Below, piece by piece: positions 17,574-24,505 of a stretch of 64,000 bases of DNA. The DNA lies in NCBI GenBank assembly GCA_947497945.1, contig CANMIP010000002.1:186001-250000 (forward strand), given 5' to 3'. How positions within the stretch are numbered: the first letter of the stretch is position 1; each line of letters opens with the position of its first letter. The DNA is from an uncultured Tropicimonas sp. Lineage in GTDB: Bacteria; Pseudomonadota; Alphaproteobacteria; Rhodobacterales; Rhodobacteraceae. The notes beneath the pieces were generated by a model. That model was not told where the DNA came from and ran no database searches. It saw only the letters and a list, made by a program, of their open reading frames with translations. Made by a program: the position numbers and the translations under genes.

Positions 17574-20371
17574 GCCACGCCCTCCCCGGCCACGACCGGA
17601 CGGGCGAGCACGCTGTCGATGATTTCCGCGGCCACGGCCCGGCGGTCCTGCAACGCCTGGACCAGGCTCTCCAGGTCCTCGAACGCCGTCTCCCGGGCCA
17701 GCACTTCCCGCGCGCCCTGCCCCAGCGTCTCCGGATCAAGCGGGCCATCCACCAGCAGCTTGCCGACGCTCTGAACCGCGCGCGCCAGTCGGTAGGTTGC
17801 GGTCAGTTGCTCGGCCTCCGGCTTGCTGAGCCAGCCCCGCCGCGCACTCGCGGCCAGCTGCGGCGCCGTCCGCCGGGCATGGGCTCCGGTCAGCAACGCC
17901 CCCGCCTGTCCCACCAGTTCGATATCCTGCATCCCGCCCGGTCCGCGTTTCACATCCAGCACCCCCTGCTGGCCCTTGGCCTCCGCGAGCCGCCGCCGCA
18001 TGTCGCGCACATCTTCCAGTACCTTCGCGCTGTCACGCGGCTGCGCCAGCACGGCGAGCCGCACCGCCTCGATATCCTCCCGCAGCGCAAGGCTTCCCGC
18101 CACCGGCCGCGCCCGGGTCAGAGCAAGATGCTCCCATGTCCAGGCTTCATCCGTCTGGTACTTGTCAAAAGCGGCGAGCGAGGTTGCCACCGGACCCTGC
18201 TTGCCCGAAGGCCGCAGCCGCATATCGACCTCGTAGAGCCGCCCCTCGGAGGTCGGCGCCGTGATCGCGGTCAGCACGGCCTTGGTCAGCCGCGCGTAAT
18301 AGGTCGCCACCGGCAACGGGCGCGGGCCGTCGGAGGCCTCGGCATCGCCTGCGTCATAAATCATGATCAGGTCGAGATCGGAGCGCGAGTTGATCCACCC
18401 CGCCCCGAGCGAGCCCATGCCGACCGCCACCCCGCCCCGCCCCGGCGGCGTGCCGTGCTTGCGGGAGAACTCGTAGGAGACGACCGGCAGCATCGCCGAG
18501 AGCACCGCCTCCGCAAGATCCGCATATTGCCGCCCGGCCTCGGCGGAATCGACGATGCCGCGCAACAGGTGCACCCCCACCCGGAAATGCCACTCCTTGC
18601 GCCAGCGGCGGGTGACATCGAGTTGGGTCTCGTAATCCTCGGTCTCGGCGAGAAGCTGGCCAAGCGCCAGCGTCAGCGCCGTCCGGCCCGGCCAGGGCTC
18701 GAAGAAGGTGCCGCCGATCACCGCGTCCAGCACCCTGGAATTGCGCGACAGGTAGCTCGCCAGCGCCGGCGCCGTGGAGGCGATATCGACAATCAGCGCG
18801 CGCAGATGCGGGTTTGCTTCGAACATGGAGAAGAGCTGCACCCCCGCCGGAAGCCCCTGAAGGAAACCGTCAAAGGCCGAAAGCGCCTCCTCGGGCTTCG
18901 GTGCGGCATGCAGGCGGGCCAGCAGGTCCGGCTTGAGCCGCTCGAAGATCTCCTGCGCGCGGGTCGAACGCATCGCCGGGTAGAGCCGCCAGCGTGCGAC
19001 GATCTCCGGCTCGTCGGCGATCACCACCTCCTCTGCGCCCGCGACGCCGGGCGCGAAGAAGCCCTCCGCCGTCTCCCGCACATCCGACAGCCGCGCCGCG
19101 ATCTCTGCCTTGAAAGCCGCGGTGTCGCCCTGCCCGCACATGCGCGCGATGCGGTCGAAGCCTTCTTCGGTCGAGGGCAGCGCATGGGTGCGGGCATCGG
19201 CGACCATCTGCACCCGGTGCTCGATCTCGCGCAGGAAACGGTAATGATCGGTGAAGCTTGCCGCGAGCCGGTCCGGGATCCAGCCCTTTTCGGCCAGCTG
19301 CGCAAGTGCCGGAACGGTCTCGCGGTGCCGCAGAGAGGGGTCGCGGCCACCGGCGATGATCTGTCGGGTCTGGGTGAAGAACTCGATCTCGCGAATGCCG
19401 CCCGGGCCGAGCTTCAGGTTGCGCCCGTCAAGGCTGCCGGTCTCGTGCAGCCCCTTGTGCGCCTTGATCTTCAGCCGCATGTCATGGGCGTCCTGGATGG
19501 CGGCGAAATCGAGATGGCGGCGCCAGATGAAGGGCCGCAGCCGCTCCAGGTAGGCATCGCCCGCGGCAAGGTCGCCGCCACAGGGCCGCGCCTTTATATG
19601 GGCGGCGCGCTCCCAGGTCCGCCCGACACTCTCATAATAGCGTTCGGCGGCCTCCATCGCGAGGCAGACCGGGGTGACCGACGGGTCGGGGCGCAGCCGC
19701 AAATCGGTGCGCCAGACATAGCCCTCGCCGGTGATCTCGCTCAGAAGCGCTGTCATCCGCCGCGTCGCCTTGATGAAACCCGCGCGCGCGTCGAGAAAAT
19801 CGTCCTCCGCGTAGCGGCTCTCGTCAAAGAGCATGATCAGGTCGATATCGGAGGAGTAGTTCAGCTCATGCGCGCCCATCTTGCCCATGGCCAGCGCCAC
19901 CATGCCGCCCGCCTCCGGCAGGTCGTCCAGCGTTTGTCCGGGGAACTTGCCGCGCTCGAACTCGCGCGCCAGCACCGCCTTCATCGCCAGGTCGACCGAG
20001 AGATCGGCGAAATCGGTCAGCGCCCCGGTCACCTCTTCCAGCCGCCAGACCCCCGCCAGGTCCGCCAGCCCGGCCAGGAGCGCAACCCGCCCTTTCGCCT
20101 GCCGCAGCCCTGATTTCAGCTCCGATTGCGACATCGGGCGGAGCCGGTCGAACTCTTCGGGCAGAACCTCCGCGGGATCCCGGCTGAGCGCCTCGGTCAG
20201 CCACTCCACCTCCCGCGTCATCAGGGCGCGCAGATAGCTCGAGCACCCGGCCGCCCCCTCAAGGACAGCGCGGGTCTCCGGCGGAAGGCTGGCGAAGAGC
20301 GCTTGCGCGTCGGCCCCGGCTTCGGGGTTGAACGGGATGGGCGTGCGGGTGATACGGGCGGCAAAACTCAT
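17570..20371 (-). CDS. glnE: Bifunctional glutamine synthetase adenylyltransferase/adenylyl-removing enzyme
   Basis: Controls glutamine synthetase by adding or removing AMP on a Tyr of GlnA in response to PII state. The 933-residue protein has two nucleotidyltransferase domains. The N-terminal one (adenylyl-removing) has GKMGAHELNYSSDIDLIML near residue 175 and the linked GGIREIEFFTQ. The C-terminal one (adenylyltransferase) has GMGSLGAGWINSRSDLDLIM near 660 and GPGGMQDIELVGQ. Length is close to the family norm. It is the first gene of a two-gene unit and divergent from the YbaK-like gene, with about 100 bp between them. Confidence 0.96.
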   Translation of the reverse strand: MSFAARITRTPIPFNPEAGADAQALFASLPPETRAVLEGAAGCSSYLRALMTREVEWLTEALSRDPAEVLPEEFDRLRPMSQSELKSGLRQAKGRVALLAGLADLAGVWRLEEVTGALTDFADLSVDLAMKAVLAREFERGKFPGQTLDDLPEAGGMVALAMGKMGAHELNYSSDIDLIMLFDESRYAEDDFLDARAGFIKATRRMTALLSEITGEGYVWRTDLRLRPDPSVTPVCLAMEAAERYYESVGRTWERAAHIKARPCGGDLAAGDAYLERLRPFIWRRHLDFAAIQDAHDMRLKIKAHKGLHETGSLDGRNLKLGPGGIREIEFFTQTRQIIAGGRDPSLRHRETVPALAQLAEKGWIPDRLAASFTDHYRFLREIEHRVQMVADARTHALPSTEEGFDRIARMCGQGDTAAFKAEIAARLSDVRETAEGFFAPGVAGAEEVVIADEPEIVARWRLYPAMRSTRAQEIFERLKPDLLARLHAAPKPEEALSAFDGFLQGLPAGVQLFSMFEANPHLRALIVDIASTAPALASYLSRNSRVLDAVIGGTFFEPWPGRTALTLALGQLLAETEDYETQLDVTRRWRKEWHFRVGVHLLRGIVDSAEAGRQYADLAEAVLSAMLPVVSYEFSRKHGTPPGRGGVAVGMGSLGAGWINSRSDLDLIMIYDAGDAEASDGPRPLPVATYYARLTKAVLTAITAPTSEGRLYEVDMRLRPSGKQGPVATSLAAFDKYQTDEAWTWEHLALTRARPVAGSLALREDIEAVRLAVLAQPRDSAKVLEDVRDMRRRLAEAKGQQGVLDVKRGPGGMQDIELVGQAGALLTGAHARRTAPQLAASARRGWLSKPEAEQLTATYRLARAVQSVGKLLVDGPLDPETLGQGAREVLARETAFEDLESLVQALQDRRAVAAEIIDSVLARPVVAGEGVA

Positions 20372-20469
20372 GAGGGTTTGATGGCAAGGCGAAGCGCGCG
20401 GGTCAATGAAAGACGGTTGCGCGGATCCGCATTGGCGGCCGGGATCCGGCCGGGAAAGGGCATTTCGAC

Positions 20470-20943
20470 ATGAGCAAGAGCCTTAAACGGGTCCGCGCGG
20501 CGCTGGAGGCCTCCGGGCTGTCCCATGAGCTGCGCGAGATGCCGGACAGCACGCGAACCGCGCAGCAGGCGGCCGACGCCATTGGCTGCGCGCTCGACCA
20601 GATCGCCAAGTCCATTGTCGTGGAGGGAGAGGAAAGCGGCCGGCTGACGCTCTTCGTCACCGCCGGGGGAAACCGGGTGTCGACCGACCGCATTGCCGGG
20701 ATCCTGGGCGAGCCGACCCACCCGGCCGCCGGCGCCCGCATCCGCGCGGTCACCGGCTTCGCCATCGGCGGTGTCTCCCCGGTCGGGCACAAGACCCCGA
20801 TCCAGGCCTATTTCGATCCGCGCCTGTCCGATTTCGAGACGGTCTGGGCGGCGGCGGGCACCCCGCGCCATGTCTTTGGCATCGCCCCGGAGGATCTGCG
20901 CGCACTCTGTGGCGCGGAGCTGGCCGGTTTTGTCGAGGACTGA
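20470..20943 (+). CDS. YbaK/EbsC-family aminoacyl-tRNA deacylase
   Basis: A 157-residue protein of the YbaK/ProX editing-domain family, which hydrolyses mischarged tRNAs (YbaK acts on Cys-tRNA-Pro). The family core is visible: QIAKSIVVEGEESGRLTLFV with the conserved Lys near residue 47, then GFAIGGVSPVGHK and the strand PIQAYFDPRLSDFETVWAAA. It is a free-standing domain with no fused synthetase. The exact substrate in this subgroup is not certain. The ATG is preceded by GGGAAAGGGCAT at close distance. It is followed by ~240 bp of non-coding DNA that carries two palindromes. Confidence 0.88.
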   Translation: MSKSLKRVRAALEASGLSHELREMPDSTRTAQQAADAIGCALDQIAKSIVVEGEESGRLTLFVTAGGNRVSTDRIAGILGEPTHPAAGARIRAVTGFAIGGVSPVGHKTPIQAYFDPRLSDFETVWAAAGTPRHVFGIAPEDLRALCGAELAGFVED

Positions 20944-21085
20944 CCGCGGCCTTGGGCGGCCTCGCGCCAACTGAAGCGATTGAAGCTAACCAGCGGGTCG
21001 CCCGGCTTGCGTCGAGATTGTGTGCGATCCCGGAAACAGGCCCCGCCCTGTGCAAAACAACGCCGGACGGACCCGTCCGTAAAAA

Positions 21086-21104
21086 ATGTAAAATCTTTTC
21101 ACAT
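21086..21104. promoter_or_regulatory. 19-bp palindrome, operator candidate 1
   Basis: ATGTAAA-N5-TTCACAT. It matches the arrangement of the second palindrome downstream (one base differs) and overlaps a TTGACT (21104-21109) that could be a -35 element for the DUF2852 gene. The cognate regulator is not recognised; the spacing excludes a standard CRP site. Confidence 0.55.
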
Positions 21105-21144
21105 TGACTATTGAACCCGCCGCGCGCGCCTCCCATCTGTTGTG

Positions 21145-21163
21145 ATGTGAAAGGCATTCACAT
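21145..21163. promoter_or_regulatory. 19-bp palindrome, operator candidate 2
   Basis: Perfect inverted repeat ATGTGAA-N5-TTCACAT, centre 59 bp from that of candidate 1 and 32 bp before the DUF2852 start codon. Two matching sites this close argue for binding by one dimeric repressor or activator. Confidence 0.65.
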
Positions 21164-21185
21164 TAACCGAAACGAGGAGAAACCA

Positions 21186-21620
21186 ATGACAACCGCAACC
21201 AATGTCACCAACCCGTCCTGGTTTGCCCGGGCCGAAGGCTGGCTCGACGAGCGCGGCAAAGGGGCCTGGATCGCCGCGATGATCCTCGGCTTCATCTTTT
21301 TCTGGCCTGTCGGCCTCGCCCTTCTTGCCTACATGATCTGGAGCAAACGCATGTTCAACGGTTCCTGCCGCAGCGCTCGCCGGGCGCATCACCGCAACTA
21401 CCGTGCCGCCATGAAATCCAGCGGCAACACCGCCTTTGACGCCTACAAGGAAGAAACCCTGCGGCGTCTCGAAGAGGAGCAGGGCGCCTTCGAAGCCTTC
21501 CTGCAGCGGCTGCGCGAGGCCAAGGACAAGGCCGAGTTCGACAGCTTCATGGATGATCGTGCCCGTGCTGCTCGCAACACCAATGGCGACACCACCCCGG
21601 AAGAGGTCAACCCGGCCTGA
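21186..21620 (+). CDS. DUF2852 membrane protein
   Basis: A 144-residue protein of the DUF2852 family, common in Rhizobiales and Rhodobacterales and without known function. Residues ~8-20 are polar (NPSWFARAEGWLDERGKG), then a single hydrophobic segment (AWIAAMILGFIFFWPVGLAL, extended by LAYMIWSKRMF). The rest is a charged helical stretch rich in Glu/Arg/Lys, probably a cytoplasmic coiled coil (ETLRRLEEEQGAFEAFLQRL). The ATG at 21186 has GAGGAGA eight bases upstream. It lies just behind two 19-bp palindromes and is followed by an RDD gene, suggesting a co-regulated envelope pair. Confidence 0.85.
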   Translation: MTTATNVTNPSWFARAEGWLDERGKGAWIAAMILGFIFFWPVGLALLAYMIWSKRMFNGSCRSARRAHHRNYRAAMKSSGNTAFDAYKEETLRRLEEEQGAFEAFLQRLREAKDKAEFDSFMDDRARAARNTNGDTTPEEVNPA

Positions 21621-21721
21621 TCCATCCCCCCAAGGGGCGCCCCGTCCCGGGCGCCTCGACAGAAGGTGCGCGGTTTTCCCCAGAGCCGCGCACCGTTGCA
21701 TATCAGGAGGACAGTTCCCAA

Positions 21722-22174
21722 ATGAGCACCATGAATGCCAGCTATTCCGGCTTGCCCGACCCCGAGCGCGAGGCCGCCTATTACGCCGATATCCCGATCA
21801 AGCGCGCCGTCGCCTGGGCTGTCGACGCGGCCATCATCGCCCTTCTGACCCTGCCGGTTATCCTCGGCACCGCCTTCATCGGGCTGTTCTTCTATCCGGT
21901 TCTGTGGCTCTTCGTCAGTTTCGTTTATCGCACGCTCTCGATTGCGAACGGGTCGGCGACTTATGGAATGCGGCTGATGTCCATCGAGCTGCGCAACTGG
22001 CGCGGCGAGCGGCTGAGCCTGCCCGAAGCCTTCATGCACACATTGATCTACTCGGTCTGCTTCTCCTTCCTGCTGCCGCAGATCGTCTCGATGGGACTGA
22101 TGCTGACCACCGCCCGCGCGCAGGGCATCCATGACCTCGCGCTTGGAACGGCGGCGGTGAATCGCGGCCGATAA
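21722..22174 (+). CDS. RDD-family membrane protein
   Basis: A 150-residue membrane protein of the RDD family. The hallmark residues are present: an Arg near residue 27 ([18 protein letters not shown]), the Asp pair replaced partly by VDAA, and a conserved later motif [15 protein letters not shown]. Three membrane segments can be read at ~30-50, ~53-72 and ~108-128. RDD proteins are thought to be transporters or membrane organisers; no substrate is known. AGGAGGA precedes the ATG. It is 101 bp downstream of DUF2852 with no terminator between them, so the two probably share a promoter. Confidence 0.85.
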   Translation: MSTMNASYSGLPDPEREAAYYADIPIKRAVAWAVDAAIIALLTLPVILGTAFIGLFFYPVLWLFVSFVYRTLSIANGSATYGMRLMSIELRNWRGERLSLPEAFMHTLIYSVCFSFLLPQIVSMGLMLTTARAQGIHDLALGTAAVNRGR

Positions 22175-22256
22175 CCGCGCGCCCGGCAAGGGGGGTTGGC
22201 GAGGCTTCAAACGCCTGTTACCGTTTCATCAACCATTTCGCGACAAGCACCCGAGA

Positions 22257-23099
22257 ATGCGCCACACCCTCCCCCTCGCCCCTCAGTTCTATGTGACGGC
22301 GCCGCAACCTTGCCCCTATCTCGCCGGGCGCATGGAGCGGAAGCTGTTCACCGCGCTGCAGGGCGAACATGCGGAGGTTCTCAACGACACGCTCTCCAAG
22401 CAGGGCTTCCGGCGCTCGCAGAACGTGCTCTACCGACCCTCTTGCGCCGATTGCACGGCCTGCCTCTCGGCCCGGATCCGGGTCGATGACTTCGCACCCA
22501 CGCGCAACCAGCGCCGCGTGCTCAAGCGCAATGACACGCTGCGCCGCGAGGCGACCTCGCCCTGGGCCACCGATGAGCAATACACGCTCTTCCGCCGCTA
22601 TCTCGACAGCCGCCACGCCGATGGCGGCATGGCCGACATGGACGTGTTCGAATTCGCCGCCATGATCGAGGAGACGCCGATCCGCACCCGCATGGTCGAA
22701 TATCGCGAGCCTGGGCTGGAGCAGACCGATGGCCCGGAAAGCGACCTCGCGGCGGTCTGCCTCACCGATGTGCTCGATGACGGGCTGAGCATGGTCTACA
22801 GCTTCTACGAGCCGACCCTGACAAAGCGCTCGCTCGGAACCCATATCATCCTGGACCATATCGAGATCGCCCGCGCCGCCGGCCTACCTTACGTCTATCT
22901 CGGCTACTGGGTCCCCGGCAGCCGCAAGATGGGCTACAAGGCCGGGTTCAAAGCTCTGGAGATCTTCAAGACCGGCCAGTGGCAGCCGATCGGCGACCCG
23001 TCCGACCATGACAGCGAGACCCACCCGCTTTCGGTCGACCCGATCGCCGAACAGGTCGCCCGCATCACCCTGCCCGACACGCGCCCCACCGGGAGCTGA
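22257..23099 (+). CDS. bpt: Aspartate/glutamate leucyl- (arginyl-) transferase
   Basis: Aminoacyl-tRNA-protein transferase of the Ate/Bpt family that attaches Leu (bacterial Bpt) to N-terminal Asp or Glu and so creates N-degrons for ClpAP. The 280-residue length is typical. The N-terminal domain has the cysteine set CPYLAGR and [15 protein letters not shown]; the C-terminal GNAT-like domain has [11 protein letters not shown] and the signature [20 protein letters not shown]. The start ATG at 22257 fits the family N-terminus ([14 protein letters not shown]). A VOC gene starts one base after its stop, so the two form a unit. Confidence 0.93.
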   Translation: MRHTLPLAPQFYVTAPQPCPYLAGRMERKLFTALQGEHAEVLNDTLSKQGFRRSQNVLYRPSCADCTACLSARIRVDDFAPTRNQRRVLKRNDTLRREATSPWATDEQYTLFRRYLDSRHADGGMADMDVFEFAAMIEETPIRTRMVEYREPGLEQTDGPESDLAAVCLTDVLDDGLSMVYSFYEPTLTKRSLGTHIILDHIEIARAAGLPYVYLGYWVPGSRKMGYKAGFKALEIFKTGQWQPIGDPSDHDSETHPLSVDPIAEQVARITLPDTRPTGS

Positions 23100-23100
23100 A

Positions 23101-23484
23101 ATGCAGTTCCTCTCTGCCGTCACGCTTGTCGTGCCCGATTACGACGCTGCCATTGCCTTCTATTGTGGCAAGCTCGGCTGGGCGCTTCTGGAGGACATAC
23201 CGCAGGGCCGCAAACGCTGGGTCACCATCGCGCCGGAAGGTGGCCAGTGCCGCCTGCTGCTTGCCCGCGCGGAGGGGGCGGACCAGCAGGCCGCCATCGG
23301 AAACCAGGCCGGCGGCCGGGTCGGCTTCTTCCTCTCCACGGACGATTTCGCCGGGGACCACGCGGCCATGCTGGCCGCCGGCGTCACCTTTCGCGAAGCG
23401 CCGCGGCGGGAGCCCTATGGCACGGTGGCGGTCTGGGAAGATCCGTTCGGCAATGCCTGGGATCTGATCGAACCGAAGGGCTAG
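23101..23484 (+). CDS. VOC-family (glyoxalase/bleomycin resistance-like) protein
   Basis: A 127-residue single vicinal-oxygen-chelate domain. The two beta-alpha-beta-beta-beta modules are visible: FLSAVTLVVPDYDAAIAFYC at the start and the typical end EDPFGNAWDLIEPKG, which supplies a likely metal-ligand Glu. Members act as lyases, dioxygenases or resistance proteins, so the substrate is open. The ATG is one base after the bpt stop. The gene is followed by copy 2 of the dispersed repeat. Confidence 0.85.
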   Translation: MQFLSAVTLVVPDYDAAIAFYCGKLGWALLEDIPQGRKRWVTIAPEGGQCRLLLARAEGADQQAAIGNQAGGRVGFFLSTDDFAGDHAAMLAAGVTFREAPRREPYGTVAVWEDPFGNAWDLIEPKG

Positions 23485-23512
23485 GCGCTGCCTGCGTCTT
23501 TTCGATGCCCAG

Positions 23513-23752
23513 CATGCGGACGGGGCGAACCTTAGCTGCAGTTGCAACGCAAGCCGTGCCAGCGCCTGCCCGTGGGGTGGCGCTACAACACCCGTGGTCT
23601 GCACTTTATCCTACCAAATCCGAAATAGATCTGAGCGATACACGCGGGTGACATAGCGCCAGCCCGCCGGGACGGGCAGGCGCTGGCACGGCGGCCGTCG
23701 GCCTTGATTCCGTGCTCACCTGCGCACCGCCCCGACATCCGCAAGCGGCTCT
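23513..23752 (+). repeat. Dispersed intergenic palindromic repeat, copy 2
   Basis: Best-preserved copy. Perfect 21-bp arms at 23553-23573 and 23672-23692 enclose a further perfect inner pair, TGGCGCTA (23578-23585) and TAGCGCCA (23654-23661), and an inner CACCCG/CGGGTG pair, so the whole could fold as one long hairpin of ~140 nt. The conserved 5' flank (GGACGG.GCG.ACC..) and 3' tail (GGCCTTGATTCCGTG) are also present. It fills most of the 331-bp gap between two convergent genes. Confidence 0.88.
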
Positions 23753-23815
23753 TAATTCCCTTTCGAACACTCGAAGGGGGGCTTGCGTGTCCGGCAGAGC
23801 CCAAAGGTCCTCCGC

Positions 23816-24358
23816 TCAGGGCGCGGCCGCGAAGCCGCCTTCCCATTGCGCCGCCATGTTGCCGATGGCCTGGCCCATCTTCTTGTCATTGGCGGCCTTG
23901 CGCTTGGTATCCTCGTTGATCTCGCCCCCGGCCAGGCCGCCATGCTTGTGCAGCTGCGCGTTGTTCTTGCGCAGGATGTTATGCATCGCCTCGTGATAGA
24001 CGATCAGCGAGCGCTGGCGCACCGTGCGCAGGTTGTCCAGGAAGATCTCCGAGCCGACAACAAGTCGTCCGTCGACCATCTTGCCCTCGGTCACCCCGTC
24101 GGAGCCGGCCAGCTCGCTGGCCTCGTATCCGGCGAACTGGATCCCGACCAGTGAGCGGTCGACATCCGGAACGAAATAGACGCAGAGGTCGCAATCGAAG
24201 CTGGCCGGTTGCACATATTCGGAGCGCACGCGGATGCCACTGTATTTGCTGCTGTATTTCAGGATCGGGTCGAACATCGTCTTGACGTCCTCGACCTGCT
24301 CCTGCCAGTTCTGCTGGAACGCATAGGGGTTGGCGAGAAGTATACGAAATGTGGACAT
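23816..24358 (-). CDS. Orphan HExxH (zincin-like) protein
   Basis: A 180-residue protein without signal peptide or membrane helix that I cannot place in a named family. It has H122-E123-A-M-H126, the HExxH zinc motif, followed by His137 and His139 (QLHKHGG) as possible third ligands. The preceding helix (TVRQRSLIVYHEAMHNILRK) is what a metallopeptidase active-site helix looks like. Two cysteines sit close together (DCDLCVYF). I chose the ATG at 24358 because GGAGG lies five bases upstream; an in-frame ATG four codons earlier (24370) is possible. It is monocistronic, between the repeat copy and the TRAP operon. A peptidase role is inference from one motif. Confidence 0.7.
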   Translation of the reverse strand: MSTFRILLANPYAFQQNWQEQVEDVKTMFDPILKYSSKYSGIRVRSEYVQPASFDCDLCVYFVPDVDRSLVGIQFAGYEASELAGSDGVTEGKMVDGRLVVGSEIFLDNLRTVRQRSLIVYHEAMHNILRKNNAQLHKHGGLAGGEINEDTKRKAANDKKMGQAIGNMAAQWEGGFAAAP

Positions 24359-24454
24359 GGAGGCCTCCATGGCACGCCGAAAAAGACGCGCCGGTTTGAT
24401 GGACAGGTGCTGAAATCAGCCCGAGGATACCATGAAACCGGCCAGAACGCACGC

Positions 24455-24476
24455 GGGCGGCCCGATGGGGCCGCCC
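24455..24476. terminator. GC-rich hairpin after the TRAP operon
   Basis: Perfect 9-bp stem (24455-24463 with 24468-24476) and 4-base loop, 30 bp after the dctM-type stop on the minus strand. There is no U-run, so it may protect the 3' end rather than terminate by itself. Confidence 0.45.
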
Positions 24477-24505
24477 GTTCGCTTGTCTCGCAATCCGGTG
24501 CCGGA

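Noticed and set aside
21145-21163. CRP-type binding site (TGTGA...TCACA)
   Set aside because: Half-sites are separated by 7 bp instead of 6, and the longer symmetric unit is ATGTGAA-N5-TTCACAT, so a different regulator is more likely.
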